Assembly: GCA_015494185.1 (NCBI GenBank)
Contig: WGBT01000224.1
Span: forward strand, 1-7,894
Direction of reading: 5' to 3'
Origin: Hyphomicrobiales bacterium
GTDB lineage: Bacteria > Pseudomonadota > Alphaproteobacteria > Rhizobiales > S144-35
Length of the DNA stretch: 7,894 nt
Numbering within the stretch: position 1 is the stretch's first letter; each line of letters opens with the position of its first letter. The notes under the pieces were generated by a model that was not told the origin of the DNA, ran no database searches, and saw only the letters and a program-made list of their open reading frames with translations. The position numbers were made by a program, and so were the translations under genes. Below, piece by piece: positions 1-6,323 of this stretch.

Positions 1-6
1 ATCGGG

Positions 7-26
7 ATTAACTCATAATTAACTCA
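7..26 (+). repeat. Two direct repeats ATTAACTCA, 11 bp apart
   Basis: The nonamer ATTAACTCA occurs at 7-15 and again at 18-26, a spacing of 11 bp or about one helical turn. It lies about 115 bp upstream of the sigma-like gene in AT-rich DNA. Two half-sites on the same helix face could bind a transcription regulator. This is inferred from spacing only, and no regulator is identified. Confidence 0.3.
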
Positions 27-139
27 AATCCACAATAACTTATTTCGAAAAAAATCAACAATGAACATATTTTCTTGAGGTAAACGCCTGACATTTACTG
101 TATCAGGCCATGAGCGAGCATTAATTGAGGTCGGCCGCG

Positions 140-745
140 ATGTTGCAGAACACATCCTCAGAAGCGATCCCTCCCTTGGACATCGCAGCACCGCGACTTT
201 ATCGTTTCGCCGCCATATTGACCGGCAGCCGCCGCATGGCGCACGCGTTACTTGAAGAACTAGCTGCGCAACACGCACCAATCAGCGACCCAAGCAATCG
301 TTCTCAAGCTCTCGCCATCTTCAAACAGCTCAATCTGAGCTGGGTACAGAAACTGGCGGCCCGCAGCAATGCCGAAGGAGGAGAGCCACATCCACAATCA
401 TCTCAAAGCGGAACTCATCAGCCGGACTCCCCTTTTTCCAATCCCCAAACCATGCGCCGGCAAAATCCGATTTTGCAGAAAACCTGGCAATTTCTGACCC
501 ACCTGCCGCCGCAACAACGCGCCGCCTTGTTATTGGTCTATGGCGAAAATTTCTCACATGCCGAGGCGGCAGAAATCCTTGGAACTCCGGTTGATTTTGT
601 GGTTGGCGCCCTGACACTGGCCCGTACTGCATTGATTGCAGCAGATCAACAACGTGTGTCCCAAACAGACCGCTCTGATCTTTATGCTTCCTCTTTGGGC
701 GGCTCAAACACAACCGATCAACAGACCAGGCAGGCCAACGCATGA
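140..745 (+). CDS. Degenerate ECF-like RNA polymerase sigma factor
   Basis: A 201-residue protein with the outline of an ECF sigma-70 factor. Residues about 18-45 (PRLYRFAAILTGSRRMAHALLEELAAQ) sit where region 2.1-2.2 belongs. Residues about 57-73 resemble the end of region 2, a low-complexity S/P/Q-rich linker spans 75-108, and 111-166 match region 4 (LTHLPPQQRAALLLVYGENF, then an SHAEAAEILGTP helix-turn-helix entry). The acidic DAEDLVQE core-binding motif is not preserved. The recognition helix reads VDFVVGALTLARTAL, lacking the polar and basic residues usual there. The start is ATG at 140, because GAGG at 127-130 lies 9 bases upstream; a TTG at 125 would add five residues but has no ribosome binding site. 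The stop overlaps the next gene's start (ATGA), so the two are probably translationally coupled. Family assignment is fairly safe; sigma activity is doubtful. Confidence 0.75.
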   Translation: MLQNTSSEAIPPLDIAAPRLYRFAAILTGSRRMAHALLEELAAQHAPISDPSNRSQALAIFKQLNLSWVQKLAARSNAEGGEPHPQSSQSGTHQPDSPFSNPQTMRRQNPILQKTWQFLTHLPPQQRAALLLVYGENFSHAEAAEILGTPVDFVVGALTLARTALIAADQQRVSQTDRSDLYASSLGGSNTTDQQTRQANA

Positions 746-2055
746 CCCAATTGTCCGACGAACTTCTAGTCAGCTATGCCGATGGCCAAATGAACGCGGC
801 TCAGGCCCAAGCCGTAAAGGCGGTGCTCGAGGATGATCCGCAAACCGCCCAACGCGTTGCCGCGCTGGAAGTCACCCGAGCCCATTTACAAGCCGCCTTT
901 GAAGCGATGATCGCGCCCCACCACGAAACCGCGCAGGCAACCGGGGAAGCTTACGGCGACAAAGACGATCATCAGGCAAGCAATGCGCCACAGCACGGCT
1001 CTCATCCTCCCGCCCCCAAGGAAACGCCAGCTTCACGCTCACAACTCGATGAAGCCGAGTTGGACCACGAATTTCAGGCCCTGAATGAACCAACCAATCG
1101 CTGCGCTTCACAGCCCACGGCGCTCCAGCCATCTGGGGCGTCTGAAACAGCAACGCCGCCAGAGGAGCAAACCAGCCTCGATGATTTCGAGCCCAACACA
1201 TCCCGCGCCGAACCTACGGCTGGCGCCAGCGAATGGGGCTGGGAAGACACCGACTGGGACGAGGCAATCTGGGACGAAGCATGGCAAGAAGACACAACGG
1301 CGGCCCAAAATGCCGGCTGGGGCATGACCTTGACTGCGGGGCTGCTTGGCATTTGGCTCGCCGGCGCCGTCACCGGTTATTTCCTCTATGAATTTATTGC
1401 CAAGAAGGAAATCGAGGCCGTCCCAGTACGCGCAACCAAGGCGCCACGTCAGGACCTGCTGACCCTGGTCGCCAATGCTCACAATCTGTTTCGCAAGGAA
1501 AATCTTGAAATCAGTCCTGAAAGCCTCGGCAACCGGGAGCTGATGCGCTTTATCCTGACCAATTTCTTTGGCCGGCAAATCCCAATCCCTGATTTAAGCC
1601 GGCAGGGCCTGCGTTTCACCCGCGCCCAAATCCTCAATCTCGGCCTGCCCCCGCTAACCCCTGCTCCTGGTCAACGCCGTCCCATTGGCACGGTAGGGCA
1701 AACCGCACAAATTTTTTATCTCAGTGAGGAAAGCGGGGCGGTTGCGCTCTATATCAAACCCGGAACCGGCAAAGCCGCCATCACCAAAAGCCAGGCGGGG
1801 CGCACCAATGTGATCGGCTGGACCCGCGGCCAATTGAATTTTGTTCTGGCCGGAGAAATGCCGCATTGGAAACTGATTGTGCTGGCGGCTGCAATCCAAC
1901 GCCAGCTCACCCCTTCAAACCAGGCCCATTCCTCCCTTCCTTCAACAGCCACAGGAACCACCACAAAGGAAACCGCCAATCAGACCGTTGCAAAACCGGC
2001 CCCAGCCGCCACCCTATCGGCCTCGGACGCGATCAAAAACAAGTCCGAAATGTGA
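742..2055 (+). CDS. Membrane-anchored anti-sigma factor
   Basis: A 437-residue single-pass membrane protein. Residues 4-55 form an anti-sigma domain of the type SDELLVSYADGQMNAAQAQAV, with a DDPQTAQRVAAL follow-on, as in RsiW/COG5662-like proteins. No zinc-binding HxxxCxxC is present. Residues about 56-160 are a disordered, P/A/S/E-rich linker. Residues 164-184 are a dense Trp/acid segment (WGWEDTDWDEAIWDEAW). Residues 194-217 are a hydrophobic membrane helix, placing the C-terminal half outside the cytoplasm. Residues 239-389 form a sensor domain typical of alphaproteobacterial anti-sigma factors (VANAHNLF, PIPDLSRQGLRF, AQIFYLSEESGAVALYI, VIGWTRGQLNFVLAGEMP). A low-complexity T/P/A tail follows. 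The role is to hold the adjacent sigma-like protein at the membrane and release it on an envelope signal. The overlap with the upstream gene supports the pairing. The signal and release mechanism are unknown. Confidence 0.85.
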   Translation: MTQLSDELLVSYADGQMNAAQAQAVKAVLEDDPQTAQRVAALEVTRAHLQAAFEAMIAPHHETAQATGEAYGDKDDHQASNAPQHGSHPPAPKETPASRSQLDEAELDHEFQALNEPTNRCASQPTALQPSGASETATPPEEQTSLDDFEPNTSRAEPTAGASEWGWEDTDWDEAIWDEAWQEDTTAAQNAGWGMTLTAGLLGIWLAGAVTGYFLYEFIAKKEIEAVPVRATKAPRQDLLTLVANAHNLFRKENLEISPESLGNRELMRFILTNFFGRQIPIPDLSRQGLRFTRAQILNLGLPPLTPAPGQRRPIGTVGQTAQIFYLSEESGAVALYIKPGTGKAAITKSQAGRTNVIGWTRGQLNFVLAGEMPHWKLIVLAAAIQRQLTPSNQAHSSLPSTATGTTTKETANQTVAKPAPAATLSASDAIKNKSEM

Positions 2056-2104
2056 AGGCTCGTATTTGCATAGGTCATGAGCAGCGCCAATCACAAAAAA
2101 CAAA

Positions 2105-2845
2105 TCATGGATGGCGTTCAAAAATAGCAACATCGGCATAGCGTTTGGCGCGGACCTGTTCGGCTTTTGTGCACACCGTCCAGGTCAGCAGAGGTAAACG
2201 GCAAAGATGACGGGCCATCAGGGGCGCAAGCGCGGGCAGCGCCCGGATATCATAGGCAATGAAATGGGGACGCGCAATCATCCCTGTCAACAAATGACGT
2301 ATGGCGAATTGCCGCCAACCACTCTGCCCCTCCCAATGGGGGGAAGTATGGAACGCTTCAGCCACCAGGCCACGGGGCAAACCGGGGGCATATTCCGCAA
2401 AGGCCCGAACGGATTGCGGATCGAATGACATCACCGCCACATCACCGCGATACCCCCGCAACAATTCGGCAATCACCGCTTCAAAACGGCCACTGCCCTG
2501 CCAATCGCTTTTGATTTCCAAAAGCAGCGCCCGCCGCCCATCAACCAGCGCCAACAGATCAGGCAAGGTCAGCATTTTGTCAGAAGTTGCTTTGAAGGCC
2601 AGGCGTGACAATTCCGCCGCGCGCCGGCCCTGCACCGGGCCTTGGGCAAGGGTCAAACGGTCAAGGTCCGCATCATGAAAGACCATCGGCATGCCGCATT
2701 GTGAGCGGCGCAAATCAACCTCGATATTGAACCCTTCGGCAATCGCCGCCTCAATCGCAGAACGGGTGTTTTCGATCACGCCTCGTGCTGCACAGTGAAG
2801 CCCGCGATGGGCAATGGGACGGGCGATCAGAGCGGCGAGGGACAT
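2105..2845 (-). CDS. Glycerophosphodiester phosphodiesterase (cytosolic)
   Basis: A 246-residue GDPD-family TIM barrel that hydrolyses glycerophosphodiesters (deacylated phospholipids) to sn-glycerol 3-phosphate and an alcohol. Visible signatures are IAHRGLH (H13, R14), ENTRSAIEAAIAEGFNIEVDL (metal ligands E42 and D44), MVFHDADLDRLT (second catalytic H57), LLLEIKSD (E110, K112), VMSFDPQSVRAF and the barrel-closing LPLLTWTV. There is no signal peptide, so it should be cytosolic like UgpQ. Full length is normal for the family. The start ATG is placed just before the HRG strand, as usual, though no strong ribosome binding site is visible. It converges on the anti-sigma gene with a 49-base gap that holds no obvious terminator. 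A TTGGCAA dyad lies 18 bases upstream of its start. The symbol ugpQ is withheld because no ugp transport genes are present. Confidence 0.92.
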   Translation of the reverse strand: MSLAALIARPIAHRGLHCAARGVIENTRSAIEAAIAEGFNIEVDLRRSQCGMPMVFHDADLDRLTLAQGPVQGRRAAELSRLAFKATSDKMLTLPDLLALVDGRRALLLEIKSDWQGSGRFEAVIAELLRGYRGDVAVMSFDPQSVRAFAEYAPGLPRGLVAEAFHTSPHWEGQSGWRQFAIRHLLTGMIARPHFIAYDIRALPALAPLMARHLCRLPLLTWTVCTKAEQVRAKRYADVAIFERHP

Positions 2846-2863
2846 AACGGGATCAACTCATCA

Positions 2864-2888
2864 TTGGCAATTCGTAAAAGCTTGCCAA
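2864..2888. promoter_or_regulatory. Dyad TTGGCAA-N11-TTGCCAA near phosphodiesterase start
   Basis: Perfect 7-bp inverted half-sites (TTGGCAA at 2864-2870, TTGCCAA at 2882-2888) are separated by 11 bases. The dyad lies 18 bases upstream of the phosphodiesterase start codon, where a repressor could block transcription or a leader hairpin could form. Function is inferred from position only. Confidence 0.35.
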
Positions 2889-2925
2889 CGGGTAAAAATT
2901 TCGGCATTTGCCTCACAAACAGTGT

Positions 2926-3072
2926 CAGATCCGTCCTTACATTCCATGATGAAACACTGGCATTTCCAGCTGGTTTGTCAAGGGTTAAAACCGCTTCGCG
3001 GCGCCAAAGGCGCCCTTGACAAACCAGCTGGAAATGCAAAAACGCTCACCATGGAATGTAAGGACGGATCTG
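2926..3072. repeat. 147-bp imperfect palindrome (MITE/REP-like element)
   Basis: The outer arms 2926-2948 and 3050-3072 are perfect 23-bp inverted complements. The inner arms 2960-2984 and 3013-3037 are perfect 25-bp inverted complements. Between them lie unmatched segments of 11 and 12 bases (2949-2959 and 3038-3049). The central 28 bases (2985-3012) are GC-rich and contain two GGCGCC copies separated by AAA. Transcribed from either strand, the element would fold into a long stem with one internal loop. No transposase is present, so a non-autonomous mobile or dispersed palindromic repeat is the likeliest reading. I see no convincing flanking target-site duplication. A processed structural RNA or a bidirectional transcription stop are alternatives. 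Confidence 0.8.
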
Positions 3073-3329
3073 CCCAGGTCTTGCTGGGAGTAAGGTTCAT
3101 TCTTATACCAGCGGCCCTTGGGCCTTGACTCGTATACCATTAAATTTACTCTAAAAATTCAAAGGGATACGAAAAGTCTAAGTGATCGATGAAAATGCCT
3201 CCGGTATTACAGCGAAAGAAGAACCGGGCGGCCTTTCTCTGCAGCGCAGCAGGCGGTAAGAGAAAATCAAGTAATGCTCTTTCCCCTCTTCTGTCGCCCA
3301 CCCCCCTTCTCTTTTCAATTTTGCCTGTT

Positions 3330-3341
3330 TTGTGATCACAA
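3330..3341. promoter_or_regulatory. Perfect 12-bp palindrome TTGTGATCACAA
   Basis: TTGTGATCACAA is a gap-free palindrome 138 bases upstream of the dehydrogenase start. It resembles GntR-family operators (TTGT...ACAA). It also contains TGTGA and TCACA as in CRP sites, but with no 6-bp spacer, so it is not a normal CRP site. The cognate regulator is not in the window. Confidence 0.4.
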
Positions 3342-3393
3342 TTTCCCTATTGCCTGCGATTTACTCTGGACGTGGCCGCCCCAATGCGCTTAG

Positions 3394-3412
3394 ATGCGTC
3401 ATACTGACGCAT
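3394..3412. promoter_or_regulatory. Operator-like dyad ATGCGTCA-TAC-TGACGCAT
   Basis: Perfect 8-bp inverted half-sites are separated by 3 bases, 67 bases upstream of the dehydrogenase ATG. An additional partial half-site ATGCG lies at 3384-3388. TACAAA at 3412-3417 abuts the dyad and could be a weak -10 element with CTTAGA at 3389-3394 as a poor -35. In that case the dyad would sit between the two, a classic repressor position. The promoter is uncertain, but the dyad itself is clear. Confidence 0.5.
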
Positions 3413-3466
3413 ACAAATATGGGTAGGCAGCATCACGAAAACCTTCGCTTCAAGATACGCGGTCAC

Positions 3467-3475
3467 GGGGAGGGG
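3467..3475 (+). promoter_or_regulatory. Strong ribosome binding site for the dehydrogenase
   Basis: GGGGAGGGG contains GGAGG at 3469-3473, six bases before the ATG at 3480. It fixes the start at 3480 rather than the in-frame ATGs at 3489 or 3516, so the basic N-terminal tail should be translated in full. Confidence 0.7.
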
Positions 3476-3479
3476 TAAT

Positions 3480-5051
3480 ATGGCAAAGATGGCAAAGAAG
3501 AGGGACGGCAAGGCAATGGCGGCATCTGCAAAAAAGTCTTCAAAACGGGCCTCAAAACGAACCAATGGCGCAGCCAAACATATCAAGGTCAAATACTGTA
3601 TCATCGGGGCGGGCTCTGCGGGCATCAATGCCCTGCGGCAAATCCGGCGCAAAACCGATGATGTGGTAATCATCGGGGAAGAACCTTTGGGCACCACCTG
3701 TGCCCGGGTTGGTTGTATGCCCTCAAAGGTTCTCATTCAGGCTGCTGAAGATTTCCATCACCGCCACCATCTCAAAGAGCAAGGCATCACTGGCGGCCAG
3801 AATTTGAAAGTCGATACCGCTGCAGTGCTTGCCCATGTCCGGCAAATGCGCGATATGTTCGTCAGCCGACTGCTGGGCAATTTCTTGCCCAATGTCGGCG
3901 ACAAGCTGATCAAGGGCACCGCGGAATTCATCAGTCCGAAAGTGGTCCGCGTTGACGATCTGGAGGTTGAAGCCAAAACCTTTGTGCTGGCGGTGGGCTC
4001 ACGGCCGATCTTGCCGCAAGCCTGGGCCCCGTTTGCAGACCGGCTTTATACTTCCGATACGCTTTTCGAACAGAAAAAATTGCCGAAACGGCTGGCGGTA
4101 ATTGGGCTTGGGGTGATCGGCCTCGAACTGGGGCAGGCGCTTGCCCGATTGGGACACAAGGTCACCGGGATTGACGCCTTGAACACCATTGGGGGCATCA
4201 CGGATCCGGCGGTGCGTGACAAGGCAATCGAGGTGATTGGCGCCGATATGCCAATCTGGCTTGGTCATCCCGCAGAACTGTCACAAGGATCGAAACCCAA
4301 AAGTCTGAAAATCAAAGCCGGCTCCCACGAAGTCGAAGTCAATGCGGCCCTTGTTTGCCTGGGCCGCCGCTCCAATCTCGACCGGCTCAATCTATCGGCC
4401 GCCGGCGTCAAGCTGAACGGCGATCTTGCTTCACTGATCGACGAGGAAACCCTGCAAATCCGGGGCACCCGGCTTTATGTGGCAGGCGATGCCACCGGGG
4501 ACCGGCCGGTGATGCATGAAGTTGCCGATGAAGGACGCATTGCCGGCCGTAATGCTCTGGCCACCCGTCCCTCGAAATACGCTCGCAAACAGCCCTTTGG
4601 CATCATCTTCTCCGATCCCAATATCTGCCGCGTTGGGGCGACCTATCAACAGCTTGAAGGCGTGCTCGACAATGTGGTGATTGGCGAGCGGGATTTCGCC
4701 ACCCAGTCGAGAGCCCAGGTCCTGAAGAAAAATTACGGTCTCTTACGGGTTTACGCCAATAAAAACGATGGCTTGTTATTAGGCGCTGAAATGTGCATCC
4801 CCCGCGGCGAACACATCGCCCATCATCTCGCCTGGGCGATTGAGCGGGACATGACCGTGTTCGATCTGCTGGCGATGCCGTTCTATCACCCCGTCGTTGA
4901 AGAAGGGCTGCAAAATGCGCTGTTTGCCATGGTGCCACAGATCACCCATCGGCCACGCACCTGTGTTCAGGTCCGCCCGAAAGGCACCAAGCATGTTCGC
5001 AAAGCCGCCTTCCCCTTCCAAAGCCCCGAAGAGCTGCCTAGCGTTTCATGA
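3480..5051 (+). CDS. Dihydrolipoamide dehydrogenase family flavoprotein (Lpd3-like)
   Basis: A 523-residue class I pyridine nucleotide-disulfide oxidoreductase using FAD and NAD(P)H. Residues 1-36 are a basic tail with 13 Lys/Arg. The FAD-binding fold starts at 38 (GAGSAG at 43-48). GTTCARVGCMPSK carries the redox disulfide C74/C79. The NAD-binding GLGVIG motif is at 209-214, the second FAD motif LYVAGDATGDRPVMHEVADEG is near 332-352, and the dimer-domain HPVVEE carries the catalytic pair H470/E475. All catalytic residues are present, so a dithiol-disulfide oxidoreductase is expected. GTTCARVGCMPSK is the Pseudomonas Lpd3 style rather than the Lpd of the pyruvate dehydrogenase complex, and no E1 or E2 genes lie nearby. 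The physiological substrate is therefore open. No start codon occurs between codon 13 and the first FAD motif, so at least part of the tail is obligatory. It converges on prs with a 64-base gap. Confidence 0.9.
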   Translation: MAKMAKKRDGKAMAASAKKSSKRASKRTNGAAKHIKVKYCIIGAGSAGINALRQIRRKTDDVVIIGEEPLGTTCARVGCMPSKVLIQAAEDFHHRHHLKEQGITGGQNLKVDTAAVLAHVRQMRDMFVSRLLGNFLPNVGDKLIKGTAEFISPKVVRVDDLEVEAKTFVLAVGSRPILPQAWAPFADRLYTSDTLFEQKKLPKRLAVIGLGVIGLELGQALARLGHKVTGIDALNTIGGITDPAVRDKAIEVIGADMPIWLGHPAELSQGSKPKSLKIKAGSHEVEVNAALVCLGRRSNLDRLNLSAAGVKLNGDLASLIDEETLQIRGTRLYVAGDATGDRPVMHEVADEGRIAGRNALATRPSKYARKQPFGIIFSDPNICRVGATYQQLEGVLDNVVIGERDFATQSRAQVLKKNYGLLRVYANKNDGLLLGAEMCIPRGEHIAHHLAWAIERDMTVFDLLAMPFYHPVVEEGLQNALFAMVPQITHRPRTCVQVRPKGTKHVRKAAFPFQSPEELPSVS

Positions 5052-5078
5052 AAGGCATGAAGATCACGCGAGCAAAGC

Positions 5079-5103
5079 GCGGGGCCTCTCCCCAAGTCCC
5101 CGC
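5079..5103 (-). terminator. GC hairpin between convergent dehydrogenase and prs genes
   Basis: GCGGGG at 5079-5084 pairs with CCCCGC at 5098-5103 across a 13-base loop, downstream of prs and just past the dehydrogenase stop. The run that follows on the minus strand (GCTTTGCT) is only weakly U-rich. It may stop transcription of prs, but it is not a textbook intrinsic terminator. Confidence 0.3.
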
Positions 5104-5115
5104 CAATGAACAACT

Positions 5116-6138
5116 TTAAACACCTTCCCGGGCGCGATCTTTGTGCGTTTTAGGCGGGGGGGCCTTGGCTTGCTCGGCAACCGATTTGAGACGATAGTTG
5201 AAGGGTTGGGTGAACAGCCGCGAAACCGAGCGTTCATTGGCAGTGGAATAAATCGCCTGCCCCAGAAACCCCGCAATCGGCAAAATCCGTATATTATGCG
5301 CCGTGAGCACTGCCTCCGTGGGCTTGATCGAATCGGTGATAACCAGCTCTTTCAATTCTGAGGCTGTAATTCGAGCCACCGCCCCGCCTGACAGAACACC
5401 ATGTGTAATATAGGCATAGACTTCAACCGCCCCCTTTTCCACCAGAGCAGTGGCAGCATTACACAAGGTGCCACCGGAATCGACAATATCATCCACCAGG
5501 ATACAGGTCCGCCCTGCCACATCGCCAATGACATTCATGACTTTCGACTGGCCGGGACGATCGCGCCGCTTATCGACAATCGCCAAAGAGGCGCCAATTC
5601 GCTTGGCAAGGCCGCGAGCCCGGACCACCCCCCCAACATCAGGCGAAACAACCACCAGATCATCTTGAGAAAAACGCTCAAGAATATCAAAGGTCATCAC
5701 TGGCGCGGCAAACAGATTGTCCGTGGGAATATCGAAAAAGCCTTGGATTTGGGCGGCATGGAGATCCAAGGTCATCACCCGATCCGCCCCGGCCCGGGTG
5801 ATCAGATTGGCCACCAGCTTGGCGGAAATAGGCGTGCGCGGCCCCGGCTTGCGATCCTGCCGCGCATAGCCGAAATAAGGAAGAACGGCCGTGACCCTAT
5901 TCGCTGACGCCCGTTTGGCCGCATCGATCAGGATCAACAGCTCCATCATATTGTCATTGGCGGGAAAGGAAGTGGACTGCAGGATAAAGACATCCTTGCC
6001 GCGGACATTCTCGTTGATCTCGACAAAGATTTCATTGTCTGCAAAACGCCGTACCGTGCAGTCGGTCAGGGGCGTATCAAGATAGGCGGCAATGGCTTCC
6101 GCCAATGGTTGGTTACTGTTCCCCGAAACTAGTTTCAT
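5116..6138 (-). CDS. prs: Ribose-phosphate pyrophosphokinase (PRPP synthetase)
   Basis: A 340-residue class I PRPP synthetase that transfers pyrophosphate from ATP to ribose 5-phosphate. The product feeds purine, pyrimidine, histidine, tryptophan and NAD synthesis in the cytoplasm. Motifs in order are RRFADNEIFVEINENVRG (30-47), LQSTSFPANDNMMELLILID (53-72), the catalytic flexible loop YFGYARQDRK (88-97), DLHAAQIQGFFDIP (125-138, metal ligand H127), VVSPDVGG (163-170), VDKRRDRPG (188-196), and the PRPP-binding loop VDDIVDSGGTL (215-225). All key residues are intact. The C-terminus runs about 24 residues past the usual end (after NYRLKS), ending in a basic, proline-containing tail. The start ATG matches the family's MKLVSGNSN. 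A GGAAG lies 15 bases upstream of it, a poor spacing. A hairpin and T-run end only 42 bases upstream of the start. Confidence 0.98.
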   Translation of the reverse strand: MKLVSGNSNQPLAEAIAAYLDTPLTDCTVRRFADNEIFVEINENVRGKDVFILQSTSFPANDNMMELLILIDAAKRASANRVTAVLPYFGYARQDRKPGPRTPISAKLVANLITRAGADRVMTLDLHAAQIQGFFDIPTDNLFAAPVMTFDILERFSQDDLVVVSPDVGGVVRARGLAKRIGASLAIVDKRRDRPGQSKVMNVIGDVAGRTCILVDDIVDSGGTLCNAATALVEKGAVEVYAYITHGVLSGGAVARITASELKELVITDSIKPTEAVLTAHNIRILPIAGFLGQAIYSTANERSVSRLFTQPFNYRLKSVAEQAKAPPPKTHKDRAREGV

Positions 6139-6180
6139 AATATTTCATGCTTCCGCCACACGGCCCCACACCTAAAACCT

Positions 6181-6222
6181 AAAAAGAATACGGGCCCATC
6201 CTTACCAGCAGGCCCGTATTCT
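6181..6222 (-). terminator. Intrinsic terminator after the lipoprotein gene, or prs leader attenuator
   Basis: Perfect 12-bp arms AGAATACGGGCC (6185-6196) and GGCCCGTATTCT (6211-6222) enclose a 14-base loop. On the minus strand the stem is followed at once by five T's (6185-6181) and then AGG TTTT. This is a good Rho-independent terminator for leftward transcription. It lies about 100 bases past the lipoprotein stop and 42 bases before the prs ATG, so it could equally be an attenuator in the prs leader. Confidence 0.8.
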
Positions 6223-6323
6223 GTAAATGCTGTTTTCATATCGTACGATGCTACCCCCATTACTTTGCGACAAACCAGGCAGACGATCTTTCAATTTCCG
6301 ATCCTGCCTCCTCTGCCACCCCC

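Larger units (their letters stand above)
2846..3479. other. Intergenic region without a gene, rich in dyads
   Basis: This 634-base divergent gap lies between the phosphodiesterase and the dehydrogenase. I see no credible coding sequence: the open frames through it run across the palindrome at 2926-3072 and match no family I recognise. It contains the TTGGCAA dyad, the 147-bp palindrome, a small CCCAG/CTGGG hairpin (3073-3088), a GGCCC-TT-GGGCC hairpin (3113-3124) flanked by TATACCA direct repeats (3104-3110 and 3133-3139), an imperfect TTTCTCT/AGAGAAA dyad (3234-3240 and 3259-3265), the TTGTGATCACAA palindrome and the ATGCGTCA dyad. Confidence 0.7.

Noticed and set aside
86..108. GCCTGA/TCAGGC dyad with 11-base loop upstream of the sigma-like gene
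   Set aside because: Only six base pairs with a long loop and no T-run; too weak to call a terminator or operator.
125..139. TTG start adding five residues to the sigma-like protein
   Set aside because: No ribosome binding site precedes it, whereas GAGG at 127-130 is well spaced for the ATG at 140.
2056..2104. Search for a bidirectional terminator between the convergent anti-sigma and phosphodiesterase genes
   Set aside because: No stable stem with a T-run is visible in these 49 bases.
2848..2865. 18-base similarity (two mismatches) to 3-20 at the start of the window
   Set aside because: About one such match is expected by chance in a window of this size, and the two sites have different relations to their genes.
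2814..3128. Open frames across the intergenic palindrome on both strands
   Set aside because: They are created by the inverted repeat itself (both strands read similar HFQLVCQG and LDKPAGNA peptides) and match no family I recognise.
3125..3155. Possible promoter TTGACT with a TCTAAA -10
   Set aside because: Spacing of 19 and a poor -10; not strong enough to list.
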